Counted from the first letter of the stretch, positions 19,749 through 29,407 are shown. The stretch is 64,000 nucleotides of DNA from Ignavibacteriae bacterium HGW-Ignavibacteriae-1 (GCA_002839825.1 PGYU01000003.1:62001-126000); one strand, 5' to 3'. Notes: generated by a model not told the origin, from the sequence alone. Translations and numbers: made by a program.

Positions 19749-21827
19749 ATGAATAAAATAAGAGTTTGGATCCGTTATATATATTTGCAATCATCGCGAC
19801 AAGCCTCGCATTGGTTGGAGCATCTTCAGACTACCGAGCATTTGTTTATGATAGCAATGGCAGTTATCATAGGTGTTGTTAGTGGTTTTGGAGCAGTGGG
19901 AATCAAATATTTAGTTGATTTAATTTCCGGGATTGCTTTTGGGCATGGTGGAAATTTAATAGAACGAATATCGAACACACCTTGGTATATGTTACTCCTG
20001 ATACCAACAATCGGCGGGTTAATTGTTGGACCAATCACACATTTCGTTGCTCCGGAAGCACGAGGACACGGAGTACCCGAAGTGATGCAAGCAATTTTAA
20101 CCAAGGGTGGTGTAATCAGACCTGTTGTAGCGCTCGTCAAATCATTTACCGCAGCAGTTACAATCGGTACAGGCGGTTCAGTCGGGAAGGAAGGTCCAAT
20201 CGTGCAAATCGGCGCTTCAATTGGTTCTACTATCGGGCAATTTTTCAGAGTTCCCTCACGTAGAATGAAAACATTGGTCGGATGTGGTTCAGCAGCAGGT
20301 ATAGCGGCTGTATTCAACGTTCCGGTTGCAGGAGCATTATTTGCGATTGAAGTCATTTTGCTTGATTTTTCAGTCAAACAGTTTGCTCCAATTGTGATTT
20401 CATCTGTTATTGCAACTACGATAGCTCACGCATTTGTAGGAAATTTCGCCGAATTTTATATCCCGCCTATTATCATGCATAGCAATATTGAGATAGTTTA
20501 CTACTTCGTGTTGGGTGCATTGTGTGGATTAGTCTCATATTTGATGATAAAAGTCTTATACTTTTCGGATGATTATTTTGAAGAGAAGGTGAAAATCCCG
20601 CCATATTTAAAACCTGCAATTGGTGGGTTCATGGTTGGTATAATTGGGATATTTTTCCCCCAAGTTATGGGTGTTGGAGACGATATGATAAATATCTCTA
20701 TCAACAATCAAGCAATTTGGTACATTGCATTCGCTTTGGTTTTCTTGAAAATTATTGCTACTTCCATCACTCTCGGTTCAGGTGGTTCCGGTGGCACTCT
20801 TTCACCTGCTCTTTTTGTTGGTGCAGTTCTCGGAGCATTCTTTGGGTCTGTAATGAATTTTATTGCACCCGAAACGACAGCTCAGCCGGGCTCATACGCT
20901 TTGGTTGCTATGGGTGGACTTATTGCAGGAACTGTTCGCGCTCCACTTACGGCAATTATTTTAGTATTTGAATTGACTAAGGAATCATCATCAATTTTAC
21001 CGTTGATGATTGTTTCTACTATCAGCTTAATACTATCATCGAAACTATCGAGAGAATCAATTTACACGCTGCGTCTTGTGATGAACAAAATCCAAATCAG
21101 AAATTATGCTGAAACCAATGTAATGAAAACCATTCTTGCAAAGGATGTGTATTCGACCACTTTCATCTCAATTCCCGAAAACTACACATTCGAGCAGATT
21201 GTAAAAATTATGATGCAAGACGAGGTGCAATCAATCTCGGTGCATGATTTGAGTGGCAATTTCATGGGTATGGTTTCCATCAACAACATAAAAGATGCAC
21301 TTTTTGACCACGAAAGTCTGAATTTCGTGATTATCGCCGGAGATATTGCAGATAAAAATGTCCAAAGAGTCGCGTTGCATGAAAGTTGCATGAATATAAT
21401 TGACAAAATGGGCAAATGCAATCATGATATTTTACCCGTTATGGATAATAAGAATTTAGACAAGCAAATCGGGATAATTTATCGCCGTGAAATCAATGAA
21501 TTGTACTCGAGAGAAATAGAAAAAATTGAAATGACTTCGGATTTGGCACAAAAAATCACAAAAATGAACGTAGAAAATGACGTCCAATTCATAGAGGGTC
21601 ACGTAATTGCCGAAATCAAAGTCCCTAATAAATTCGTTGGCAGAACAATCGGTGGACTGAAAATCCGAAATGTTTATGATGTGGACATAATATCAATCAA
21701 GACTGATACAGGAACAGAACAAAAAATCAAGGCTGTACCCAAAGCCGATTATATTTTGACATCAAATGATTACCTTATAGTAGCAGGTGAAATCGAAAAA
21801 GTTAATAAATTGAAAAACTTGATTTAA
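19749..21827 (+). CDS. ClC-type chloride channel/transporter with CBS and TrkA-C domains
   Basis: A 692-residue membrane protein. The ClC core (residues 30-440) shows the selectivity-filter motifs in order: GHGVPEV near 112, GSVGKEGP near 145 with the gating glutamate, and GSGGSGGTLSPALF near 345. The first motif has His where E. coli ClcA has Ser (GSGIPE). A CBS pair follows (IPENYTFEQIVKIMMQDEVQSI) and then a TrkA-C/RCK-C-like domain (IEGHVIAEIKVPNKFVGRTI ... SNDYLIVAGEIEKV), suggesting gating by nucleotides or other ligands. Whether it is a channel or a proton-coupled antiporter is not settled by sequence, though the gating Glu permits exchange. The next gene's stop codon lies directly against its end. 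Confidence 0.92.
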   Translation: MNKIRVWIRYIYLQSSRQASHWLEHLQTTEHLFMIAMAVIIGVVSGFGAVGIKYLVDLISGIAFGHGGNLIERISNTPWYMLLLIPTIGGLIVGPITHFVAPEARGHGVPEVMQAILTKGGVIRPVVALVKSFTAAVTIGTGGSVGKEGPIVQIGASIGSTIGQFFRVPSRRMKTLVGCGSAAGIAAVFNVPVAGALFAIEVILLDFSVKQFAPIVISSVIATTIAHAFVGNFAEFYIPPIIMHSNIEIVYYFVLGALCGLVSYLMIKVLYFSDDYFEEKVKIPPYLKPAIGGFMVGIIGIFFPQVMGVGDDMINISINNQAIWYIAFALVFLKIIATSITLGSGGSGGTLSPALFVGAVLGAFFGSVMNFIAPETTAQPGSYALVAMGGLIAGTVRAPLTAIILVFELTKESSSILPLMIVSTISLILSSKLSRESIYTLRLVMNKIQIRNYAETNVMKTILAKDVYSTTFISIPENYTFEQIVKIMMQDEVQSISVHDLSGNFMGMVSINNIKDALFDHESLNFVIIAGDIADKNVQRVALHESCMNIIDKMGKCNHDILPVMDNKNLDKQIGIIYRREINELYSREIEKIEMTSDLAQKITKMNVENDVQFIEGHVIAEIKVPNKFVGRTIGGLKIRNVYDVDIISIKTDTGTEQKIKAVPKADYILTSNDYLIVAGEIEKVNKLKNLI

Positions 21828-22616
21828 CTATTTCAAAATATTCAGTTCACGCAGAAATTTATAAGTTAGTTCGACTCTATCTCGCATGAATTGATTGTCC
21901 ATGCTATCGCGAACAGAAATATTCAATGCGAAAACTTGAGTATTTCCTTTGCTTTCGACCCAACCCACAAACCAGCCAACATTATCTGCAATCGAAGCAC
22001 CCGTTTTGCCGCGAATAGTGTAATTTCCGTCTTGGTTGTAGATCATCATTTCTTTCACAATGCCAACAGTTCTGGTTGAAAATGGCAATTCATTCTTATA
22101 AAGCTTTGTCAAAAATTTCACTTGTTCATCAGCGCTAATTTTCAAGCTGCCATCGAGCCAAAACTCATCAATTTTGCTTGCTCTGATCATTGTGCCATAA
22201 TCGGTCAAAGTATCAAGCCAAATTTTCATAGTGCTGTCACCAATGCGTTTTGCGATATCTTTGTAATACCACACAACCGAATATTTGAAAGCAGACGCCA
22301 AATCGTGGTCGCGATTCCAATCGGGAATTGCTTTTTCAATGCCGTTGTACCGAATTGTATCTTTATCGGATTGTACAGCCTGTGTTTCGAGAGCAATCAA
22401 TGAATTGGGGATTTTAAAAGTCGAAGCGGGAGAAAACCTCTGAAAACATCTTTCACGGTTTACATAAGTTGTCATTTCAGTTTTCACATCATATACCATA
22501 AAGCAGCCACTATAATCAGCCGAATCAAGAATGCTAACCAAATCACTGCGATAATCTTCTTTGCTTGAACAAGCAAAAATCAGCAGTAAAATCACGAAGT
22601 AGAGCGAATATTTCAT
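21828..22616 (-). CDS. class D beta-lactamase-like lipoprotein
   Basis: A 262-residue protein with a lipobox (LLIFAC, Cys16), so probably tethered to the periplasmic side of a membrane. Serine-hydrolase motifs of class D enzymes are present in order: S65-T-F-K68, S113-V-V, Y140-G-T142, W153 in FWLDG and K204-T-G206. The substrate-binding element usually read as YGN is YGT here. Class D enzymes hydrolyse beta-lactams via acyl-Ser65 with carboxylated Lys68; the BlaR sensor domains share the fold, but no transmembrane signalling domain or blaI-like gene is nearby. Chromosomal setting and base composition look native. Activity and spectrum cannot be inferred. Confidence 0.87.
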   Translation of the reverse strand: MKYSLYFVILLLIFACSSKEDYRSDLVSILDSADYSGCFMVYDVKTEMTTYVNRERCFQRFSPASTFKIPNSLIALETQAVQSDKDTIRYNGIEKAIPDWNRDHDLASAFKYSVVWYYKDIAKRIGDSTMKIWLDTLTDYGTMIRASKIDEFWLDGSLKISADEQVKFLTKLYKNELPFSTRTVGIVKEMMIYNQDGNYTIRGKTGASIADNVGWFVGWVESKGNTQVFALNISVRDSMDNQFMRDRVELTYKFLRELNILK

Positions 22617-22699
22617 AAAAAATCCCCAATAAAAATAGAATTCAATTTAAACTTTTTTTAAAAATAATATAATAAAATGAAACTTATCTTATCTTTAGT

Positions 22700-22715
22700 T
22701 GTTATAGTGATAACA
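22700..22715. promoter_or_regulatory. inverted repeat upstream of the FKBP gene
   Basis: TGTTAT-AGTG-ATAACA is a perfect six-base-arm inverted repeat 24 bases before the ATG at 22739. Its place between divergent genes suits an operator, but no regulator can be named and the whole gap is AT-rich, so chance is possible. Confidence 0.25.
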
Positions 22716-22738
22716 TTTGTACAAAAAAGGGAGAAAAA

Positions 22739-23608
22739 ATGAAATTTTTATTGAAAACACTTGTGTTTGGTTTTTTGATGTTTGCTATTTATGCATGTGG
22801 CGAACAAAACGATAAACCTCGAGCGACAAAACCTGAGGACCTGAAGCTACCAAAGCCTGATTCACTCGTAGATCAATTCAGTTATATTCAAGGTTATGAA
22901 TTTGGATTTTACCAAGGTATGGATTCCATTGATTTAAATTTTGATTATTTCATGCAAGGTTATTGGGATGCATTCAACAAGAAAGATGCTATGTTTAGTC
23001 AAGATTCACTTGAATTTATAAAACAATCTTGGATGCAGAGAATACAAGAACAACGAGACGCTAAACTTGAAGTTACTCGTAAAAGGATGGAAGAAATTGG
23101 CAAAGCTATTCTCGAAAGAGACCAAAAGTTTGTGCATGAAGCTCGTCAAAAGGAAGGAAACATTGTCCGTCCCAGTGGGCTAATATATAGAATCATCAAA
23201 CAAGGGTCAGGCAAAGTTCCCGTAAACGAGGATTTTGTTCGGATGCATACAGTTGCCAAACTTACTGATGGTACAGTATTTGACAGCACCGGTCAAACCC
23301 CGCATGAACTACCGGCAGGCGCAGTATTTGCCGGATGGAATGAAGCGTTATTGATGATGCCGGTAGGTTCTACTTGGGAAGTTATTATTCCCCCACACTT
23401 AGCTTATAGAGATATTGGCTTTGGTGATAAGATTCCTCCACATGCAGCTATAATTTTGGAAATTGAGCTTTTAGACATACTTGAAGGTGAAGAATTAGAA
23501 AAAGCTGCTTACAACTTCATGATGATGACTAACCCGGCTGGTCAGCCAGGCGCTCCCGGTCAACCCGGTGGCGGTCCCGGTGGTCCTCCTCCCGGCGGCA
23601 GGAGATAA
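22739..23608 (+). CDS. FKBP-type peptidyl-prolyl isomerase lipoprotein
   Basis: A 289-residue envelope foldase. The signal sequence ends in IYACGEQ (lipobox Cys20). A helical FkpA/Mip-like N-terminal dimerisation region (residues 30-130) leads to an FKBP domain from about 135 to 255 (GLIYRIIKQGSGKVP, DGTVFDSTGQTPHE, LAYRDIGFGDKIPPHAAIILEIELLDI), which catalyses cis-trans proline isomerisation. The tail is a short Gly/Pro/Gln-rich stretch ending in GGRR. A strong ribosome binding site (GGGAG) precedes the ATG, and a clear terminator follows. Confidence 0.93.
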   Translation: MKFLLKTLVFGFLMFAIYACGEQNDKPRATKPEDLKLPKPDSLVDQFSYIQGYEFGFYQGMDSIDLNFDYFMQGYWDAFNKKDAMFSQDSLEFIKQSWMQRIQEQRDAKLEVTRKRMEEIGKAILERDQKFVHEARQKEGNIVRPSGLIYRIIKQGSGKVPVNEDFVRMHTVAKLTDGTVFDSTGQTPHELPAGAVFAGWNEALLMMPVGSTWEVIIPPHLAYRDIGFGDKIPPHAAIILEIELLDILEGEELEKAAYNFMMMTNPAGQPGAPGQPGGGPGGPPPGGRR

Positions 23609-23627
23609 TAAGTTTATAATTTTATTT

Positions 23628-23660
23628 AAAGAAGGGTTTGCAAAAGCCCTTCTTTTTTTT
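23628..23660 (+). terminator. Rho-independent terminator after the FKBP gene
   Basis: AAAGAAGGG and CCCTTCTTT (23628-23636 and 23647-23655) pair around a ten-base loop and run into eight or more T. It lies 20 bases past the FKBP stop; its left-hand A-rich arm may also stop the convergent glycosyltransferase transcript. Confidence 0.88.
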
Positions 23661-24432
23661 ATTTATTTTTGCTTTTTGAAATAATCTTCTTTTCGTATAA
23701 CATTGCATACTTCAGAAATGTGCCCATCATACTACTGAATGATGCAACTAAACCGAGTTTGCCATCCATAAACGCTCCACGACGTAAATACATATTGCAA
23801 AAAGCAAAAATGGGATTGGCAATCAAATTGAAAAAGGAAACGGTTCTTCCTGTCTCATAATAATTTTCAGCAGATAATCGAGCATATTCTACAGTTTTGT
23901 GAAAGTGCGTTTTCATCGAATCATATGAAAAATGCAGCATTTCGCCTTGCATCTCGTCAGTTTTGCCGTCAACTGTTAGATTTTCATGGACAAAATCGCC
24001 TAACCATTTTGGATTTGAATTTCGTCGGACTAAGCGTAATTTTTTGTCCGGCTGCCAAGCGTATTGCATAATCTTTCCGCAGTAAACTGAGCGCCGATTG
24101 ATAATATACCCGTTAATGTCCTGTCGCAAGCATAGATTGCCTGCAATTTCATAACGTAGTTCGGGAGTAAGAACTTCGTCGCAATCCAAAAAAAGCACCC
24201 AATCTTTGGTACATTTTGACAATGCCGAATTTTTTTGTTCTGCAAATCCTTTCCAATCCTCTACAAAAACTTTTGCTCCAAAACTTTCAGCGATTGCGAC
24301 AGTATTATCAGTCGAGCCGCTGTCCACAATAATGATTTCCGAGCATAGCCCTGCGACGCTCTCCAAAGTATGCGAGATTCGATTTTCTTCATTGAATGAA
24401 ATTAAGGCAACTGATATTTGGCAACTGTTCAT
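23659..24432 (-). CDS. family 2 glycosyltransferase (WaaE/KdtX-like)
   Basis: A 257-residue cytosolic or peripheral GT-A enzyme. The nucleotide-sugar pocket is seen as ISVALISFNEENRI and IIIVDSGSTDNT, with the metal-binding FLDCDE near residue 83. The length and the region YCGKIMQYAWQPDKKLRL are like LPS-core beta-glucosyltransferase WaaE/KdtX. It diverges from a GT9 gene across 61 bases, consistent with a small LPS-core locus. Donor and acceptor sugars are not determined. Confidence 0.9.
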   Translation of the reverse strand: MNSCQISVALISFNEENRISHTLESVAGLCSEIIIVDSGSTDNTVAIAESFGAKVFVEDWKGFAEQKNSALSKCTKDWVLFLDCDEVLTPELRYEIAGNLCLRQDINGYIINRRSVYCGKIMQYAWQPDKKLRLVRRNSNPKWLGDFVHENLTVDGKTDEMQGEMLHFSYDSMKTHFHKTVEYARLSAENYYETGRTVSFFNLIANPIFAFCNMYLRRGAFMDGKLGLVASFSSMMGTFLKYAMLYEKKIISKSKNK

Positions 24433-24493
24433 TATCTTAGCATAATTTTTTTATTCAAATTCGTAAAACAAATATAAAGCCAAAATACAAAAT

Positions 24494-25495
24494 ATGACGG
24501 ACATAATGAAGTTTGAAAATGCTCAAAATATTGCTGTAGTCAGAACTGATAAACTTGGCGACATGGTGCTAACTTTGCCTTTGGTGAAGGCGATTAAGTC
24601 CAATTTCCCTGATAAGACAGTATCAGTCATAGCCCAAAGCTATTGCAAGCCCTTACTAAAGAACTCGGATTACATTTATAAATGCTTTTATATTGATGAA
24701 TTTGACAATGGTTTGAAAGATATTTTCAGACTTGAAAAATTTGACGCGGCTTTTTTCCCCAGACCGGTTTTTGATGAAGCAATTGCAGGATTTACAAGCG
24801 GTATCAAACTAAGAATCGGTTCTGCATATCGTGCCTACTCGGTCTTGTTCAACCATAAAGTCCGTGACCACCGAAAAGTTTCGCAATTTCACGAAGCTCA
24901 GTATAATGTAAGAATGTTAGAATCTATAACCGGTGCGAATTATAAAACTGAGCTTATCAGACCGATAATTGATGAAATTGAGTTCCAAAAGATTCAAAAT
25001 TTGTTACAAAATGCACAAGATAAAACAAAAATTATCATTCATCCCGGCAGTGGAGGTTCAGCTCGAGATTTACCGATTGAAAAATTAATCGCCGGGTTAA
25101 AAGCATTCGCAAACGATAATAATTTCCAATTCATAATAACTGGAATTGCCACGGAAAGCAAGATTTGCGATGATGTGCATCAAAATTTGCAGCATTCGCT
25201 AAATTTTTGCGGTCAATTGAATTTAGATGAGATGATTGCACTCATCGAAATGAGTGACGGAATGATAGCAAATTCTACAGGAGTATTGCATATTGCGGCA
25301 TCGCTCAGTAAGCGAGTAATCGGCTTTTACCCAAATTCACCGCATATAAGTCAAAAACGATGGGGACCTTATGGCACTGAATCCATAATCATCAATCCAC
25401 CGATTGACGAGAATACGCAGCTATCAGACGATATGAGCAAAATTGACAGCGAAAGAATTACAGAAGCAGTCATTAAGCTCTTTGGCAAAGTTTAA
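24494..25495 (+). CDS. family 9 glycosyltransferase (heptosyltransferase-like)
   Basis: A 333-residue GT-B enzyme resembling ADP-heptose:LPS heptosyltransferases. The N-terminal half opens with NIAVVRTDKLGDMVLTLPL, the acceptor-side motif. The C-terminal half shows IIIHPGSGGSARDLP and the donor-binding end IALIEMSDGMIANSTGVLHIAASL. With the divergent GT2 gene it points to assembly of LPS core or a related glycolipid. It overlaps the convergent beta-barrel gene by four bases. Confidence 0.9.
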   Translation: MTDIMKFENAQNIAVVRTDKLGDMVLTLPLVKAIKSNFPDKTVSVIAQSYCKPLLKNSDYIYKCFYIDEFDNGLKDIFRLEKFDAAFFPRPVFDEAIAGFTSGIKLRIGSAYRAYSVLFNHKVRDHRKVSQFHEAQYNVRMLESITGANYKTELIRPIIDEIEFQKIQNLLQNAQDKTKIIIHPGSGGSARDLPIEKLIAGLKAFANDNNFQFIITGIATESKICDDVHQNLQHSLNFCGQLNLDEMIALIEMSDGMIANSTGVLHIAASLSKRVIGFYPNSPHISQKRWGPYGTESIIINPPIDENTQLSDDMSKIDSERITEAVIKLFGKV

Positions 25496-26391
25496 AACGG
25501 TGTCCATGCAAAGGAAGCGACCGGAAAAATATAAGGCACAGAAAACACGGCAAGTCCGAAATCTGCCGAAAAGGAACTATTTTGCATCCTAACACCAGCC
25601 ATAATAGCAGTATTTGTCACGCTTGAAATATTGATATTCCAAAGTTCGCCAATGAAATAAAGTCCATGACGCCGTGAAAACTTAGTTTTGATGCCGACAC
25701 CGATTCCAAAAGAGCCGTCTTCGTATAAAAAATCAATTAATTCCCGCCCGAAACGGGCTGTATAGAAATCTTGATTTCCGGTCTTGAGGAAAATAATACC
25801 GTTAATATCAGTCCGTTCACCTGTGAAATTGATTGAAGTGTAAACGTGATTCAGGTTGTTTCGGTTATTGACAAAAGTAAGATTGCCTCCAAGTGCTATT
25901 GACATTCCACCGGGAGCATTTTCCCAAAACATTCTCACAACAGTAGCTTTGGCGTTAATTATCGAAATCTGGTCATGTGACTGTACCGTCGGCAAAAAGC
26001 TCCTCCCAACTGTAAACGAAAAAATGTCCATCACACCGAATCCGGCGTAAAACAATCCGAGTTCGTAATTTGCAATGAAATGGTCTCGCCCAATTGCATC
26101 GCCTGTGGGCATTATGAATATCCGATTTTTTGTCCTATCGGCAGTTACTTTCGGGTAAATTTCTGCAATTTCCTTGTAATAAATCACAGGCGACCCCAAT
26201 AAAGTTTTGAGCTGGATTCCCCCACCGTTTTCGGATTCGTCCAAAACATCAATTATAAGACCCGTTAGCATGTCGCCATTTTTGAGACGCACAACGTATT
26301 CTAAGGAATCCGGGCTGGAAATTTGATTGGCATATAGTTCGGATGCCAATGCAAAGCAAAAAAAGATTGTCAAAAAGAAGATTGATTTCAT
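25492..26391 (-). CDS. predicted outer-membrane protein, function unknown
   Basis: A 299-residue protein with a signal peptide (MKSIFFLTIFFCFALASELYA). The first 90 residues look like an SH3-like/LSm-type strand module (YVVRLKNGDMLTGLIIDVL, GSPVIYYKEIAEIYP); the rest is a strand-rich barrel ending in SFAWTPF. The ATG at 26391 is preferred over an earlier in-frame start that would lie inside rlmN. It lies directly behind rlmN and may share its transcript. I do not recognise a named family. Confidence 0.72.
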   Translation of the reverse strand: MKSIFFLTIFFCFALASELYANQISSPDSLEYVVRLKNGDMLTGLIIDVLDESENGGGIQLKTLLGSPVIYYKEIAEIYPKVTADRTKNRIFIMPTGDAIGRDHFIANYELGLFYAGFGVMDIFSFTVGRSFLPTVQSHDQISIINAKATVVRMFWENAPGGMSIALGGNLTFVNNRNNLNHVYTSINFTGERTDINGIIFLKTGNQDFYTARFGRELIDFLYEDGSFGIGVGIKTKFSRRHGLYFIGELWNINISSVTNTAIMAGVRMQNSSFSADFGLAVFSVPYIFPVASFAWTPF

Positions 26392-26405
26392 AAATTTATC
26401 TCTAA

Positions 26406-27461
26406 TTATTCTGATAATGCTAATTGTCCGCAAGCTGCTTCTATGTCTTGCCCGAAAGTGTCTCGAATGGTAACGCGACCACCGTTTTGTCTGATTATAT
26501 CGCCAAATTCCAGAATCAAATTTTTAGGAGTGGGTTTAAGTTCTTTACCAAATCCTGAAGGCATTGCGAATGAAATATCGTTGAAAGGAATGATGTTCAC
26601 TCTTGAAGGTACTCGTTTCAAAATTTTTGCCAATCGCCGTGCATCAGCAGGCGTATCATTAAATCCCAAAAATGGGATATATTCGTAAGTTACGGGCATT
26701 TTTGTTTCGCGATAATATTCTTCGACCGCTGCAAGTAATTCGCTTAGTTTAAGATTTCGAGCTAATGGGATAATCTTGCCGCGGGTTTCGTCAGTCGTAG
26801 CATGCAATGATAAAGCAAGTTTTACGGGACGAATCTCTTTGTGAAGCTGCTTAATCCTGTTTGTGATGCCGACCGTTGACAAAGTGATTTTTCGTCTCGA
26901 CAAATTCAAGCCCCATTCAGCAGTCATGATTTCCAAGGAATGAACAACATTCTTGTAATTCAGCAATGGCTCTCCCATTCCCATGAAAACGATATTTGTA
27001 ATTTCGCACCCAAGTTCCTTTTGGACTAATAAAATTTGGTCAATTATTTCAGCAGGAGTGAGATTCCGAAGCAAACCAAGCGTACCTGTTGCGCAAAAGG
27101 CGCATTCCACAGGGCAACCTGCCATTGATGAGATGCAAAGTGTAATCCGTTCCATTGTTTCAAAATCGTCGTCATACCAAGGCATGTAAACGGCTTCGAT
27201 ATGCTTGCCATCATTGAGCTCAAAAAGAAATTTCACAGACCCGTCAACCGATTTTCTCACCTTTGTGATTTTGAGAGAAAACATCTCAAAAGTCTCACTC
27301 AACTTCTCTCTAAAGGCTTTCGGTAAGGTTTCGATTTGAGAAAAATCATCGAGATTGTTCCCATAAACAGCATTCAAAATTTGAGCAGCGCGATATTGCT
27401 CTACGCCCTGCTCCACACACCATGACTTTAATTCATCTAAATTATAATTTTTCAGGTACAA
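26406..27461 (-). CDS. rlmN: dual-specificity 23S rRNA/tRNA adenine-C2 methyltransferase
   Basis: RlmN is a radical-SAM enzyme that methylates C2 of A2503 in 23S rRNA and A37 in some tRNAs. At 351 residues it has the radical-SAM CX3CX2C in GCPVECAFCATG (near 118), the GMGEPLLNY motif, and the C-terminal methyl-carrying region ending in EAACGQLAL with the reactive Cys. All catalytic cysteines are present. Orthodox start and length. Confidence 0.95.
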   Translation of the reverse strand: MYLKNYNLDELKSWCVEQGVEQYRAAQILNAVYGNNLDDFSQIETLPKAFREKLSETFEMFSLKITKVRKSVDGSVKFLFELNDGKHIEAVYMPWYDDDFETMERITLCISSMAGCPVECAFCATGTLGLLRNLTPAEIIDQILLVQKELGCEITNIVFMGMGEPLLNYKNVVHSLEIMTAEWGLNLSRRKITLSTVGITNRIKQLHKEIRPVKLALSLHATTDETRGKIIPLARNLKLSELLAAVEEYYRETKMPVTYEYIPFLGFNDTPADARRLAKILKRVPSRVNIIPFNDISFAMPSGFGKELKPTPKNLILEFGDIIRQNGGRVTIRDTFGQDIEAACGQLALSE

Positions 27462-27505
27462 TGATTTTCTCGAAAATGACTAAAAAGTATTAAACGGTTT
27501 TATGA

Positions 27506-27525
27506 GTGAATTTGTTGCAATTCAC
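27506..27525 (-). terminator. small hairpin after the threonine dehydratase-like gene
   Basis: GTGAATT and AATTCAC form a seven-pair stem with a six-base loop 15 bases past the stop at 27541 on the minus strand. There is no T-run after it, so it could be a weak terminator, a processing site or chance. Confidence 0.3.
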
Positions 27526-27540
27526 AATTAGAATCTACAA

Positions 27541-28497
27541 TCAAAATGGTAATTTTGTCAAATCAACATTACCGCCGGATAAAATACAAACAACTTTTTT
27601 CCCTTTGAAAAATTCAGGATTCGAAAGAATTGCTGCCAAAGTTACGGCAGAAGAAGGCTCGACAATGATTTTCATTCTCTGCCAAATTAATTTCATCGCT
27701 TCGATTATTGCAATCTCCGACACACGAAAAATATCATCAGTGTATTTGCTGATGATTTCAAAAGTCCTGTCGCCGAGTGAAGTCAGTAATCCATCAGCAA
27801 TGGTTAGTGGATTGACAGACGGTACAATAGCACCGGATTTGAACGAACGATAGGCATCATCGGCACCTTCGGGCTCGGCAGCATAAACTTTGATGTTTGG
27901 AGCGATAGATTTCGCAGCCAATGAAGTCCCGCTAAGCAGACCACCACCACCGACAGGAGCTATTATGCAATCAATATCGCCCATGTCCTCCAGAATTTCC
28001 AAAGTGGCAGTACCTTGACCGCAGATTACTTTATAATTATTATAAGGGTGAATGAATACAGCGCCCGTTTCTTCAACCACTTGATTCAGAGTGTCTTCGC
28101 GGGCTTGCAAGGTCGGCTCACAAAAAATAATTTTCCCGCCATACTCGCGAACAGCGTCCGATTTGACAATAGGCGAATTATTGGGCATCACTATATAAGC
28201 TGGGATATTTCGCCCAGACGCAGCTAATGCCAAAGCCTGAGCATGATTGCCCGACGAATGAGTTGCGACACCTTTTGAAGCATCAGATTCACTCAGTGAC
28301 AACACTGCATTTGTTGCTCCACGAAATTTGAAAGCCCCAACTTTCTGGAAATTTTCGCATTTAAATGAGACTTCAGCACCTGTAATTCGATTGATAGAAC
28401 TCGAATTTAGTATCGGAGTTCGGTTCACATGCCTTACAATTAATTTTTTTGCGTCTATAATATCCGACAAAGTTAGTTCTGAGATTTGTTCTTTCAT
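27541..28497 (-). CDS. threonine dehydratase / serine racemase-like PLP enzyme
   Basis: A 318-residue fold-type II PLP enzyme of the threonine ammonia-lyase family. The Schiff-base lysine is in KVGAFKFRGATNAV (near residue 57), the substrate loop is SSGNHAQALA and the phosphate cup is PVGGGGLLSG. It lacks the C-terminal ACT-like regulatory domain of biosynthetic IlvA, matching the short catabolic TdcB or serine racemase forms. It would convert threonine or serine to 2-oxobutyrate or pyruvate with release of ammonia. Exact substrate preference is not determinable. Confidence 0.88.
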   Translation of the reverse strand: MKEQISELTLSDIIDAKKLIVRHVNRTPILNSSSINRITGAEVSFKCENFQKVGAFKFRGATNAVLSLSESDASKGVATHSSGNHAQALALAASGRNIPAYIVMPNNSPIVKSDAVREYGGKIIFCEPTLQAREDTLNQVVEETGAVFIHPYNNYKVICGQGTATLEILEDMGDIDCIIAPVGGGGLLSGTSLAAKSIAPNIKVYAAEPEGADDAYRSFKSGAIVPSVNPLTIADGLLTSLGDRTFEIISKYTDDIFRVSEIAIIEAMKLIWQRMKIIVEPSSAVTLAAILSNPEFFKGKKVVCILSGGNVDLTKLPF

Positions 28498-28591
28498 GAT
28501 TTTATTCTTATTTTCATAATTGCAAAAATATTAAATTCTCATTAACTATTTGAGAATGAATTGTATTTATAAATGATTTCGGAGTGTTGAC

Positions 28592-29407
28592 ATGAAAAAT
28601 TTTCTGGTGATTATATTTATTACAGCTTTGACATTTTGGGGATGCTCGGACGACGAAAAAGTGGTTCCGGAAACTGAAAGCGTTCTTGCACCTGACGGAA
28701 TCAGCTTCAGTGGCTACAATTGGCAAATCAAATCAACCGATAATATCGCAGATAGCCGCTATTTTTGCCTGACGGATAAATCCAACGTAAGAATTGACGA
28801 GGAAGGGCATTTAGTGCTGAAGCTCACTTCGATGGATGCAATTTGGCATGGAGCGGAATTGATTACTCAAGAGAAATTCGGTTTCGGCACATTCAAAATT
28901 CAAATCGAATCAGATTTTACTGATTTTGACAGAAACGTCAGCTTCATGGCATCTGCAATAAATGTCACTGATGATATTTTTGAGGGCATGACCCAAGCCG
29001 GGCTTCGCTACAGTTTTTACGGCGAGGAAAACAATCCCAATCCACTTTCTTATATTTTATATGCAACTGATAAAAAATATGCTGAAGAGTATAATTCGGG
29101 AAATCAATATAGTCAGTCAAAATCTGTGACAACGCATGAAATCAAGGTTTTACCCGATGAATTAGCTTTTGAAAGCTATGCTGGTACTTCGAAAGACGAG
29201 CTATTGGGTAAGTATTCGACCAAAACAAGTGATGGCACAGGAAACGATTATCTCGATATAAGTTTTTCAAAAACATTTCCTTCAAATAAGTTTATCTTTA
29301 CTGTCTGTTTGGGCGAATTCAACGAACCGGAAAAAGGTAAAGATGTAGAAATCAAAATTTTGAAATTTGAATTTATTCCTCATGAAGATAGTTACAGCCA
29401 AAAATAA
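28592..29407 (+). CDS. lipoprotein with GH16-like concanavalin fold, probably non-catalytic
   Basis: A 271-residue lipoprotein (lipobox TFWGCSDD, Cys18) with GGAG eight bases before the ATG. The body resembles the glycoside hydrolase family 16 jellyroll: [25 protein letters not shown] and [20 protein letters not shown] match the strands that lead to the active site. At the place where GH16 enzymes carry ExDxxE I see no such motif. A carbohydrate-binding rather than hydrolytic role is a plausible inference. The similarity is by eye and could be to the wider ConA-like superfamily. Confidence 0.6.
   Translation: MKNFLVIIFITALTFWGCSDDEKVVPETESVLAPDGISFSGYNWQIKSTDNIADSRYFCLTDKSNVRIDEEGHLVLKLTSMDAIWHGAELITQEKFGFGTFKIQIESDFTDFDRNVSFMASAINVTDDIFEGMTQAGLRYSFYGEENNPNPLSYILYATDKKYAEEYNSGNQYSQSKSVTTHEIKVLPDELAFESYAGTSKDELLGKYSTKTSDGTGNDYLDISFSKTFPSNKFIFTVCLGEFNEPEKGKDVEIKILKFEFIPHEDSYSQK

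Noticed and set aside
19826..20377. 183-codon open frame antisense to the ClC gene
   Set aside because: It mirrors the ClC coding sequence, which has all family motifs; its Pro/Thr-rich translation is typical of an antisense artefact.
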